Shown piece after piece: positions 1-9,785 of a DNA stretch of 64,000 nt. The stretch comes from Aphanomyces cochlioides (lineage: Eukaryota; Oomycota; Saprolegniomycetes; Saprolegniales; Verrucalvaceae). The stretch is taken from NCBI GenBank assembly GCA_019828595.1, contig JAHQRK010000014.1:310001-374000 (forward strand), written 5' to 3'. The notes beneath the pieces are model-generated. The model was not told where the DNA came from and did no database searches. It saw nothing but the letters and a program-made list of their open reading frames with translations. The translations under genes and the position numbers were made by a program. Position 1 is the first letter of the stretch. Each line of letters begins with the position of its first letter.

Positions 1-78
1 TCAAACTTCCATGTGCAACAACCTGGAAGTTCAACTGCGAGAAATGAGTACTTTCTCTGGCCGATGTGGAGAGACCTT

Positions 79-387
79 TCACATCAAAGCTTCGACCACT
101 TCACAGTCTTGATACAACAACAAGCTACTGGAGCTACCGTACGTTGTATGTTTATAGCCACGCAGTCTATCGGCGAATCTCACAAAATTCAGCATCCTGT
201 TTGCGCTATTTAAAGAACCGGTCCTCGGATAAAAGAACACTTTCTTTAAATCCTTGTTCTTAGGCAGATGACGTCGACACGACGAAAGACTCGATGAAAT
301 CCTGCGCATAAAACTCTCACAGGCAAGAAACCAATCTGACCGCCGTCTCCTGCCGTCTTGCGATTGAATCCTCTTGGTCGATGCCAT
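79..387 (-). CDS. Unrecognised small basic ORF
   Basis: An ATG-started frame of 102 codons lies head-to-head with LSM8, with about 180 bases between the two starts. The first 50 residues are rich in Arg, Lys and Ser; no known domain, signal peptide or membrane segment is visible. It begins MASTKRIQ, which recalls ubiquitin-conjugating enzymes, but nothing downstream supports that family. It could be a real short gene, a first exon of a gene running off the left edge, or a chance frame. Confidence is low. Confidence 0.22.
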   Translation of the reverse strand: MASTKRIQSQDGRRRRSDWFLACESFMRRISSSLSSCRRHLPKNKDLKKVFFYPRTGSLNSANRMLNFVRFADRLRGYKHTTYGSSSSLLLYQDCEVVEALM

Positions 388-495
388 AGCCAGGCTATTC
401 TAGCGTGCTGTTCAAGGATTCCAGCGATCTTCAAAGAACAAGATGGCGACGACGACGACCTTCTTCCCAACATCTCATGACGGGCAATCCGATAA

Positions 496-525
496 TCCGG
501 ATAAGGTATAGTTTTCCGGATAAGG
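496..525. promoter_or_regulatory. Paired TCCGGATAAGG motif upstream of LSM8
   Basis: Two copies of TCCGGATAAGG start at 496 and 515, 39 to 68 bases before the LSM8 start codon. The same core occurs upstream of several other genes in this window, which suggests a promoter element. The binding factor is unknown. Confidence 0.5.
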
Positions 526-563
526 CATTTCCATTGTGGTCCTGTCGTGTGTGTCCAACCCGC

Positions 564-992
564 ATGGCGACGTTTCTCCATGATCTGATGGATCGTACGT
601 GGGTTTCCCCCGTGATAAAATGGCTAATGGTGTGCTAGATATGGTCTCCGTGACGACAAATGACGGTCGAAATATCATTGTACGTGTCGTCTTATGTCTC
701 CAAGACGTGGTGTTGACTGGGATCTAGGGCGTCCTGAAAGGATACGATCAATGCATCAATGTCATCCTTGACAATTCGTTCGAACGGGTCTACTCGATGC
801 ACGCAGACGTTCAGATTGAGAACCTTGGCTTGTTCATCGTACGAGGAGACAACATGCACGTCTTACGGCTGCTTTTTTCGGAGTGATGACCATCCTTGTA
901 GCGCAATCATTGGCGAAGTGCCTGAAGATATCAAAGAACACACACAAGAAGACACGGCAAGAGCACCTCCCATGAAACCAGTCACGCACTAA
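564..992 (+). CDS. LSM8: U6 snRNA-associated Sm-like protein LSM8
   Basis: LSM8 is the subunit that defines the nuclear LSM2-8 ring, which binds the 3' oligo(U) tail of U6 snRNA and acts in splicing and nuclear RNA decay. Four exons (564-594, 639-679, 728-855, 902-992) give 96 residues, the same length as the human protein. Sm1 is visible as VSVTTNDGRNIIGVLKGYDQ and Sm2 as GLFIVRGDN followed by IAIIGE. Introns 1 and 2 are ordinary GT-AG introns of 44 and 48 bases. Intron 3 (856-901) only keeps the frame if its donor is GCACGT, so it is probably GC-AG. Paired TCCGGATAAGG motifs lie just upstream. The gene converges on the PARP-finger gene, with 58 bases between the stops. Confidence 0.93.
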
Positions 993-1050
993 TGATAAAT
1001 GCCCCGACATCTCGGCGCCTTAACGTTCGGTGCTTAAATTACGTTTTTGT

Positions 1051-1696
1051 CTACGACATCATCCTCGTGCTAGTATGTCGCGGGTCTGCAAGACAAGCTT
1101 TCATCGTTGCGATCGCGTCCATGGCCGCGTTGTTGAGAACACCAGGGGATTGTTTCGACGCTGACACGACTCCTTTTGGTAACATTCGAGATGGGCGTGG
1201 AAGGGAAGGAGCCAATGGTGGTTTCTTTGCTTTGGCAACTAGGCATTCCCTCGGTGAAGGTGTCTTTCTGTCGAGATCTATGGTTGCTGGAGGTAGCAAC
1301 ACGTCTGTGGGCTCTTCGTCATGCTTGATGAGCCAGTCAAACACAGCAGCTCGATAGGGTTTCATTGCGACTTCGTTCAAGCCTTCAACGTCCGAGGCGA
1401 GGAGGTGTGGTGGAGGTGCAACGCAAGCCAAGTGGAACCATTGCACACATATATGCTCGAGGAGTTCGTGCTTGTAGATGATTCCAACGCGCACATCGTC
1501 AATCCTGTCGGGAGAATGAGTCAATAAATTCCTCGCCGTCATCGTACTTGACACTGCAAGCTCGACCTAGTCGGTGTCAGGGAAATCATGAGCAAATCGA
1601 CGTACATTTTGGATCTCGTCCTGTCGGCGCGCTCACGAGGACATTGCATCGGATCCAAGGCCGCGATTGTTTCTTCGATATCCAGCCCGCGTTCAT
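1051..1696 (-). CDS. Small protein with a single PARP-type zinc finger
   Basis: PARP-type fingers recognise DNA breaks and nicks. Three exons (1696-1606, 1566-1548, 1504-1051; introns of 39 and 43 bases) give 187 residues from the chosen ATG. Splicing rebuilds a CCHC finger: CRACSVKIDDVRVGII, then WFHLAC, that is C-x2-C-x26-H-x2-C, close to the 28-30 spacing of PARP1 fingers. The Cys-rich start exists only after splicing, which supports the exon model. No PARP catalytic, BRCT or WGR domain is visible; the tail is basic and Pro/Ser-rich. The start is uncertain because the same frame stays open upstream to about 1933 and further 5' exons may exist there. Alternative: the 3' end of a larger zinc-finger protein whose 5' part was not resolved. 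Confidence 0.6.
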
Positions 1697-2455
1697 TTGC
1701 TCTAGACACGCCTCATTAACAAGCTCTGTATTGTCTTTGCTTCCATACGAGTTGCAGTTGGTAGCATCTGCCAACTTGGACGCAAATTCGAAAATGAACA
1801 AGCTCCCGACTCGCCGCCGTGTTGTCCATTCTACTGTAATCCTGTCAAAATGGAGTGGCGGGCTCGCACCCTGCAACATCCTTCGGCAATCAAGTCGAGC
1901 TTCTTTAGACGCTACCACCCGTCGCGAAGGCATTGATGCAAGTCAGTTGCAGAGATCCTAAACGTTCGAAAGACAGTGGTCACTTTGGGTCATGCTCCAT
2001 CATTCCAACAACGTCGATCGCGGGCACTTCATGTGATGGTTGGGCTCTCGCAATGCACTGAGGTCCCCTGGATGTCTTCAAGCTATTCTAGAAGCGCAGG
2101 CGACTCCAGGATAGCTAGCTCTTGTCGTTCTCGAGCTCATTTCATGGAGAACCCGCGGCACCTCCATCATTTTCCATCGTCCGAAGGCGGAGAATCGTGG
2201 GCTCAATGGAAGTTTCCAAAGATTGCAGCGTGCCACGTCATCAGACGATGGTTTGAATAAAATTCGAGGTGGAGTATACTTTATCCAAGCTATTTATTAA
2301 AATATGATGAATTGACTCAAATAAGAACATATTTTCTTAAAGTCAGGTATTTTATATAAAATACCTCAGTAGAATGTCATTAATGTCATTAAAGCGAGGA
2401 TTCGACTGGTTTCACGGAATTCTTGACAAGTTTAGCTTGGTGAGAAACGAGTAAG
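1697..2455. other. Spacer with possible 5' exons and a palindrome
   Basis: No gene can be supported here. The minus-strand frame of the PARP-finger gene continues open to about 1933 and may contain earlier exons. From about 2270 the sequence becomes AT-rich and includes a perfect 22-base palindrome at 2345-2366 (AGGTATTTTATA and its mirror), about 90 bases before the start of the next plus-strand gene. Confidence 0.4.
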
Positions 2456-3724
2456 ATGAACGACGACGTCCCCGTACGCATCGCGGTCAAGAGCGTCTAT
2501 GACCGCAACCTCACGATGGAATTCGACACGCTCTTTGGATATAGCACAATACTCCAGCTGAAACAGCTCGTCCAAGAACGATTGCCGTCTTCCGCACTTC
2601 CCAAGCATCAACGATTGATCTTTGGTGGAAAAATTTGCGACGATCAGCAGACGCTCGCTCAAGTCCTCAAACGCGTACGTCTGAACGCTGCGAAGAATCC
2701 TCGGCATACTAACGCGATGTGTGTGTGTAGATGGAGCCCAACGAGACGTATACCTTCCATCTCTTGGTCAGTGAACCAAACAAGACTCGGGCCACGTCAG
2801 CACCTTCTCCACAAGCTACAACAACGACTCCACCCACGATTCCAGCCGCTCCACAAGCAACTGCACCTACAAACAACTCTTCAACAATCCCATCCACCAC
2901 AAGTCCATCGCCACCTCCGCAACCTTCGTCTTTTCCCCAAGCGAACTCTCCATCTCCGCCTGAAGCCTCCTCTACATCAACAGCTCCGCTCCCACCAGCA
3001 CAAGCCATGCATTTGCAGCACTACTTGGCTCAGCAAGAGCTCATGATCTTGATGCAAATCCAATATCTCGAACACATTCGACAGTATCAGCAAGCCCATG
3101 GCATTCGTGCGTTTGAAACGCCGACACCTGTCGCGCCCGTCATATTTCCCGTCCATTTCTCCGCCGCTATTCGTCTTCCAGGCGTCGCAGGTGCTGCTGC
3201 GAATGCACCTGCCGCTGGCGTTCCCCGTCGATTCCAAACTCTTCGTGCTGTGCTATCTTTGTTGGACATTACTCTCGCGCTCAAGATGACGGTCATGGTG
3301 TACATCATCGGCCAAGATTTGCCGCCGCCACGCTCATACGTCCTCATCGGTCTCGCCGTCGTCATCTACTTGTACTGCTCTTCCTCATCTCCATGCTCAC
3401 TTCTCTCCTAGGTACATGACTGGCATTTTGCTCAAGATCTACGACATTCTCAATGGCAATCCTCACATCGATCGCGCTCCCCGGCCAGACAACAACAACG
3501 GCGACGGTCTTTTCAACCAAGACAACGACATGGATGCTGCCCAAGCACAAGCTCCTCGAGGGCCTCCTCTCGTGACAATCGCCACGGAGACAGGACTGCT
3601 CAAGGACATTCAGTCGTTCGTTGTCGGTCTCGTGCTGAGTTTGTTTCCGTCGTGGCGTCCTCTGGCAACGATGCGCGTGCAGCCGAATGAAATGCCCGCG
3701 CCGCCCGTAGCGAACCAAGAGTAA
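2456..3724 (+). CDS. HERPUD-like ubiquitin-like domain membrane protein
   Basis: HERPUD proteins sit in the ER membrane and assemble the HRD1 ubiquitin-ligase complex for ER-associated degradation. Three exons (2456-2674, 2731-3371, 3412-3724) give 390 residues. Residues 1-73 form a ubiquitin-like fold (IAVKSVYDRN, then PKHQRLIFGGKI and DDQQTLAQVL). A Pro/Thr/Ser-rich linker follows. The second half has FPVHFSAAIR followed by hydrophobic stretches that fit the HERPUD hairpin membrane region (LLDITLALKMTVMVYIIG, then VLIGLAVVIYL). Intron 1 (56 bases) has a perfect TACTAAC branch site at 2707; intron 2 is only 40 bases. The stop lies 28 bases from the stop of the convergent AZUL gene. The family call rests on architecture and is likely but not certain. 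Confidence 0.8.
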
Positions 3725-3752
3725 AGAGTCAATCCTATCATCTTGCATTTCC

Positions 3753-4172
3753 TTAGTCCTCTTGGCTCTTGGGACTTGTTTGGTTGCGTAGCTGCGCCAC
3801 GGCGCGGCGAAAGCTTGGCTTGTTGAGCGTCGTGTCCAATTTGACGGCGATCGCGAGCCGTTTCCGCGGCGTGGACGGCGCTGCGACCACGTCCCTCTCT
3901 TCTTCCTCGTCTTCGTCTTCTTCAGTCTCCGGGACGTCGTCAGTCGTCGGTTGATGACGACTCTCTGTCTTTAAACAGATAGCAGTCGGACCTTCCACGG
4001 CGAGGAGGATGCTCTGAATCGCAGCCTGCGTCGCATCCAGCCGCGGCGCTTGTGGATTCGAGTGGCAGACGGCATTGCGGCATGCGGCGTCGCCACAGCC
4101 TTCGATGAGCATCGTGAAATACGTCTCGACGAGTCCTTTGGCGTACTCGTAGTCGGGTTTTCGCCGCAGCAT
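3753..4172 (-). CDS. Stand-alone AZUL zinc-finger protein
   Basis: AZUL is the N-terminal zinc finger of the ubiquitin ligase UBE3A, where it binds the proteasome subunit RPN10. This single-exon gene encodes 139 residues. The AZUL core is clear near residues 10-50: AKGLVETYFTMLIEGCGDAA, then CRNAVCHSN. The rest is an acidic Glu/Asp run near residue 90 and a basic tail; no HECT domain follows. The ATG at 4172 was chosen because the frame upstream has only non-ATG codons. The gene is tightly packed: its stop is 28 bases from the HERPUD-like stop and its start is 77 bases from the sugar-transporter stop. Two HECT genes without AZUL lie 5.6 kb away, but a joint function is inference. Confidence 0.8.
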   Translation of the reverse strand: MLRRKPDYEYAKGLVETYFTMLIEGCGDAACRNAVCHSNPQAPRLDATQAAIQSILLAVEGPTAICLKTESRHQPTTDDVPETEEDEDEEEERDVVAAPSTPRKRLAIAVKLDTTLNKPSFRRAVAQLRNQTSPKSQED

Positions 4173-4249
4173 CGAGCGTTGAGAGATGAAAGAGAGCAAA
4201 GGTCTATTCTTAGCTTTAACGAGTCACCGCAGAGATAACCGATCGCAAG

Positions 4250-5948
4250 TTACATGTGCGCCATGTCTTGCTGGATTTCCTCGAGCGTCTTGCCCTTCGT
4301 TTCGGGCACGTACTTGTAGATGAACAAGAAGGAAATGACCAAGACAAGGCCGAAAGGAACAAACGTGTCCGAGCCGAGCATCGTTTGCATCGTAGGAAAC
4401 AAAATGCCGACGACAAACGAAAAGACCCAGTTGACCATCGTCGCGACCGACATGGCGGTCGGACGAGGCTTGGCAGGGAACATTTCCGCGACAATGAGCC
4501 ATGGAATCGGACCAAGACCGATCTCAAAGAACCACACAAAGAGCATCATGCCGCCGACGCTAACCATTTCAGAGTATGGCAAGACGTGCCACATGCCAAG
4601 CGTCAAGAGCACGCACGACAAAATCATACCGCCGCAAGACCACAAGAGCAATGGACGACTAGAAAAAGGGCGTCAGGCGGTCAAAAATAATGACGAAGCG
4701 CGTACCGTCCAGCTGTGTCCATGAGAACCAACGCCACACCAGTGGAAATGACGTTGATCGCACCGACAAGCGTCGCGCCGACCAATGGGTTGGGCAGATG
4801 GACCATCTTGAAAAACGACGTCGAGTAAAACATGACGGCGTTGATGCCGCTCAATTGCTGGAAGATTTGGAGCGAAATGCCGACAATCAATGGGAAGCGA
4901 ATGCTCTTGTCTAGAAAGCCTCGACGTGAAAAGACTCGAGACATGAAGAGATCTACCGAGAAGGACTTCCCACACCGACATGTCGGACGATTCGTTGTCG
5001 CTGGCCGAGCAAATGCTGTCAATTTCTTCGTACACATCGGTCGTGCCACGGAGACGGCGCAAGATTTCTACAAATGGCACGCGCGAATGAATCCATGTCA
5101 TCATCATCAAGTGGGTTGTACCTGCAGCTTCCTTGGGCTTGTTTTGGGTCAACAACCAACGTGGCGATTCCGTCAAGAACGAAGCCAAAGCCAATTGAAG
5201 CAACGCAGGGATCGCTGTGAAGCCAAACATGAAACGCCAACCGGGATGGCTGAAGCCTTCGCTGATATCCGAGAAGCCAAATGCCAACAAGTCGGCCGCC
5301 AAAATACCCAACACGACGCCAAATTGATAACCCGTACCCAATGCACCTGGTGCAAAATTCAGCAATCGAGATGGAGGCAAAGACGTCCGTACCGCGCAAG
5401 TTGGGAGGAGCAAGTTCGCCCAAATAGAGAGGCACAACTACACTGACAGTACCAGCAGCAAAGCCGACGATGAAACGTCCCGCCATCAGCCAGTAAATGT
5501 TGTTGGCAAAAGCCATGAGAGCACCCGCCAAGATGAACAAAAACGAGTCAATGATAAGAGCCCTCTTGCGGCCGTACGTTTGACTCAGTTGACCAGCAAA
5601 GAGGGATCCAATGGGACCACCGACGGCAAATATCGACACACAAATCGACCACTCGAGGCTGCGTTGACTTGCGCTCTTTTCCGCATCGGGAAAAATCAAA
5701 TCCGAGTTCAACGCACCAGTCACACCCGTGTTGAAACCAAATTGAAACGCACTCACAAGCGCGACGCAGCACGAGAGGAGGAGCGGTACAGTGTACCCAG
5801 GTTCACCTTGTGGTTCTCCCAAGAGGGCTTGCCCTTCTTCACCACGGCTGACCAAATTCGTAAAACTACCCCACGAGCTCTTCGACTTGATATTCGAAAA
5901 GCTGCGTTCGCGTTGAAAACTCTGTCGACGCATACCGGGCAACGCCAT
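4250..5948 (-). CDS. GLUT-like facilitative sugar transporter (MFS)
   Basis: The protein is expected to carry hexoses across the plasma membrane. Five exons (5948-5393, 5346-5122, 5067-4957, 4919-4706, 4658-4250) give 504 residues, normal for the family. Introns are 46, 54, 37 and 47 bases. Signature motifs are present in order: FQFGFNTGVTGALN in helix 1, GRKRALIIDS, GRFIVGFAAG, PLYLGELAP, ESPRWLL, QQLSGINAVMFYSTSFF, DTAGRRPLLL and PETKGKTLEEI at the C-terminus. The QLSGIN motif is typical of class-I GLUT glucose carriers. The N-terminal 50 residues are basic and Ser-rich, probably cytosolic. A cluster of TCCGGATAA motifs lies 250-310 bases upstream. Confidence 0.93.
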
Positions 5949-6571
5949 GAAAGGCAATTCATGGTACAACCGTTTCTGTTCCTCGACTACAAGAAATTCG
6001 ATCGTCTCGACATCAAAAAATCGATCGCAACATACCATAAAACTGCAAATTTTGCGCCGTATTCGAGCGCTTTCGCATGCCTTCTTCCTTCTTAATGTCC
6101 GCCCACGACCCTTTGTTGGCGCCAAGCGCCGCCGCCGACTGACTGTGCTGCATCGGAGGACGCCAATTCCAAAATGACAAACCATACAAAAAGATTCGCC
6201 CGGATACGGTATCCGGATGATATTGTCCGGATAAAGATGGTGGAATCTTTATCCGGACATCTTCTCAGTGATAGGCAGTACAATGTGCGGTCATGGGCGG
6301 CATCGAACGCTGCTGTCGCAATCTCGCGCTGAAATCTCACGAAGGAAAGCTCCGCGCAATGAAAGAAAGGATGTCCATGGATGCTTTCGTGTGTGTGTAT
6401 CTCTCACCGGTGTTTTAGCTCGTGAAGACGCTGAGAAGTAACGAAAGAGGAGTGAGTAACTCGGACGAGACATTGCAATTACGACCAAGAGGTAGTATGA
6501 AGTAATGAAAGAACGGCGTGTGTCTCTGGTAGAGTTGATGCACGATCTCGTCTGAGTTGTGGAGACTTCAA
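5949..6571. promoter_or_regulatory. Promoter region with TCCGGATAA inverted repeat
   Basis: No gene is supported in this spacer upstream of the sugar transporter. It holds four TCCGGAT-type motifs between 6199 and 6256. Two of them form a perfect 14-base inverted repeat (GTCCGGATAAAGAT at 6225-6238 and its complement at 6245-6258, six bases apart). The remainder shows nothing recognisable. Confidence 0.5.
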
Positions 6572-7214
6572 CTAGCGTTCAGACTTGCGCATCACGAGAT
6601 GGCGAATTGACGAATTCGTTCTGGACTTGGGTGCTATGCGACCAGAGGTGTCAGGTGAGCCCAGGATTGTTGCAAACAAGACACGCGTACCTGGATGCAG
6701 CTGGCTGCTCTTTGTGTAGGACTCTTCCAAAAAGTGAAAACACGCTGGGTATGGCTCGAGATCCTCTTGCTCGGCGCTGCCTCCGCCATTGTCGTTGTCG
6801 CAGTCGTGCCCAAGATCGCCATTCCATTCACACGGTTGATTCGCTTGATGAAATGGACACGGCGACGATTTGAGCGAGTCGTCCACGACGCATTCGCCCG
6901 TGACGGAATGCTGCCAAAAGTGGCAACCTGCTTGAAACACAGGTTGCCACGCTGCGTCGTCGTCGCCAGCGCGGGTCGGTGGCTCTATCACCACCAGATG
7001 ATGAGCCTAATGCATCGAAATGGCCATTACTCTTGCGAAGATGGGGATGATGGTGCGCATGATGTGCATGATGGTGGTGATGATTTCCAACGTCAGGTTT
7101 CTTGACTGCGTTTTGCTTTTGTGCTTGTTTTCTTGACATGAAGAGCGTGTCCGGTCGCATGCGGTCCTTCGATTCGTCTTCGTAGAGGTAGACGCGGCGC
7201 GTCGCGTACATCAT
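6572..7214 (-). CDS. WW-like, His-rich small protein
   Basis: Three exons (7214-6995, 6951-6691, 6633-6572; introns of 43 and 57 bases) give 180 residues. The 43-base intron is needed to join WQPVFQAGC to HFWQHSVTGE. Together these resemble a WW domain up to the conserved TGE, but the second Trp position holds Cys (TGECVVDD). Upstream of it is a His/Ala run (HHHHHAHHAHHHPH), and downstream a Cys-containing acidic stretch (PCPFHQANQPCEW, HDCDNDN). No membrane segment or signal peptide is seen. WW domains bind Pro-rich ligands; whether this divergent one does is unclear. The last intron keeps the frame either way, so the C-terminus is uncertain. Confidence 0.5.
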
Positions 7215-7445
7215 GGCTACGAAAAGTTCCCATCAGCCACGGAAAAGACACCGAGTAGCGCTTCATGAGGCTATCTGAGGCTGTGGTGCCGTCGTACCAT
7301 TCGTGTCGTCGACGGGCGCGCGGTCTGTCATGCCGTCTTTCTATTTATAGCTCCAAGCGTTACACAGTACATAACCAGATAAGATACGAAACCGTCTTTA
7401 AATTTATGCTGCCACGTCATACAACCCGACGACATTTTAGGCACT

Positions 7446-8658
7446 TCAACCATCCATGTCATCGTCGTTTTCGTCATCTTCATGGTCATTCTGTGCGCTG
7501 TCGTCTTCTTGACCGGCAAGTTCTTCTTGATACATCTCGACAGCAGTGTTATACATGCCCAAGTACATCGGATCGACGCTGATGTTGTCCTCTGTCGCGA
7601 CGGGAGGCTCTTTTGCCGCGACTTCTTTTTGAATCCAAGCACGCGCGCCGACAGTATCGAGCCAGACGCCAACTACAAGCTCAGTTAGAAGGTCATGGAA
7701 GAACGCCGTACTGTTTTGAGCGCAATAGACAAACGCTTCTTCGATCGATCCTTTTGCCGGCGATTTGATGTCCTCGACGTACTCGACAACAGAATTGAAT
7801 GCGTCATAGCCAGCAATGAACATGGCGATGAATGGATTGCCAGCCCATGCTTTCTCAAATGCAGCTTGCACGACTTCTTCCGACGATCCTTCTTCTTCGA
7901 GCACTTCCCATGATACATATTCGATGATCGTTCGGCAGTATTCCAACACAGGCGGCACATTGTCGTATCGATCGATGATAGCACGAGCTTCGTCAGCACG
8001 ACCTTCGTCAATTAGAGCACACACGAGACCTTCACGAGCGCCGATCGCATCTGTAGGATCAAGCTCCATACATTCTTCAAAATGTTCAATCCCCGCGTCC
8101 ATCATGCCAGCTTCACACGAGGCAAGTGCTAATTCTTTCCTCAGACTGTGCGAGCTGTCAACCACCGTGGATGAATTGATATACATACCGAAGGTATTCA
8201 AGTGTGTCCTTATGTTCAGCAAATCGACCGCGCATTTCTTCGTAGAAATCTTTTGTCGGTTCCGGCGCTTTGAACTCGTTGCCGTCGGCATCACATTCGC
8301 CATTGGCAATGCGAGCAAGGAGTGCAGCTGGCCTTGCAGCCCCTCGAAGTTTCCATTCGTCTGGTCGTAGTGGACCCTTCGGTCGTTTTACAACCTACAA
8401 ACCCTCTTTATAGAGTGTGCTCGACGAGAAAGAGTCTAGTACCTCGACTTGTTTGACCGGAAACGCGCGCAAGAGTTCGAGTTGTTTGTCGATATTTCGT
8501 TGAATTTGCACCATGCGGAGGCGTTTTCGCGCCTGTTTCTTCTTATCACGAGTCTGCTGGACTGTTTCATTGCGTCTTTCTTGGAATATCTCAGCGCCGC
8601 GCTTCTTTCGACCTTTCCCGCCCTTGCGGACCTTCTGCTTCTGGACGATGTCTCGCAT
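7446..8658 (-). CDS. TPR-type protein with basic coiled-coil N-terminus
   Basis: Three exons (8658-8443, 8394-8189, 8145-7446; introns of 48 and 43 bases) give 373 residues. The first 70 residues are very basic and helical (KGGKGRKKRG, then DKKKQARKRLRMVQ). A conserved-looking segment follows (GPLRPDEWKLRGAARPAALL). The rest is a helical-repeat fold with TPR-like units, for example ELALASCEAGMMDAGIEHFE followed by CMELDPTD. The C-terminus is strongly acidic. The ATG at 8658 was used because the frame upstream has only TTG before AT-rich spacer. The exact family was not recognised; a scaffold role is inference from the repeats. Confidence 0.7.
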
Positions 8659-9785
8659 CGTGCTGTGCTTTTGGCCAACCTTAATGAAATCTTGAATTGA
8701 CCAATCAAAATTCGAAATAGAAATTCCAATAGCCAATCAGCATAAATCTCATTTAATTAAATAGCCAATCAAATAATTTTCTAAGTTAAGTCTCAGCCAA
8801 TCAAATACTGTAACCCAAAAATTATATTGTCAAATCGAATAGACTTGGCAAATCGATTTGAGAATCGACTAGCCAATCAGACTGCGCATATATTAATTTT
8901 CAGCCAATCATATACCTTTAGGTTTCGTGTGCCCGCCTTGACTTCGACAGAAAAATGGCAACAACAATGCTTCCTTGCGCAGAAGCTGCGCGTCCCCAAT
9001 GTGGCTGATGGCTCTAGGAGCAACTCTTTGAATGATATATACATTTGAAGAGAAAATACATTCAAAACCGATTCGGCAAATCGACTGGAAAGTCCAAATT
9101 TGTGCCAAATTCACAATATTTTGACCAATCAAATTAATTTTATTGCCAAGTTGGACATGATGACACCAACGACATGGAGACTTCAATGGAGCTCTTGCGA
9201 AGACCGTGGCCACTCCAAGTCTATGGAGAATCAACCATTCTCTCGTCATGAAAGATGCATGCCGGCGCAGTTCTTGAAATCAAGAACTGCGCCGGCATGC
9301 ATCTATCATTCTCCTCGAAGTGACTGACGTGCGCTGAGATGGCCACAAGTATCGATACGACACCCACTGATGAGTGACTGGAGTTGTTTGTGATTGTACC
9401 ACGGACACGGTTGACAGGAGAAGAACCTACGGCATCAAGCCTTGGCATGCAACGAGTTTCTGCTCTTCTGTCACCATGGAAGTTGCTTCTTGCGCGTGGT
9501 TCCACAGTTCAATCTTTTGTCACCGAGTCGAGGTCGCGCTGAAATTCCGCAGCAGCGCCGTAGAACCCGTCGGCCGCCGCGCATGGAGGGACGTAGCATG
9601 GCCATAAATACACACACAGCGTAGACAAGGCCGTGCCAGCGGTGGCTCTCTCTCTGATGTTGTGCGCATCTTCATGAAACAACTCGCGGGTTTCCGATCA
9701 GATCGCATGAAGTTGAAGGTTCAATTTTGACCCATGCAGTCGCGAGATTGGATGATCAAAGAAAAAAGGCCGCTGGAGGAATCGC
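8659..9785. repeat. Spacer rich in CCAATCA boxes plus long palindrome
   Basis: This 1.1-kb AT-rich spacer upstream of the TPR gene and of HECT ligase A holds no supported gene. At least seven CCAATCA or AGCCAATCA boxes lie between 8699 and 9130 in the same orientation. A near-perfect palindrome is at 9248-9309: two 25-base arms (9253-9277 and 9280-9304) match exactly around a two-base centre and extend outwards with one mismatch. Confidence 0.6.

Noticed and set aside
4256..6095. Long plus-strand frames opposite the sugar transporter
   Set aside because: They are antisense shadows of well-supported transporter exons and encode biased sequence without domains.
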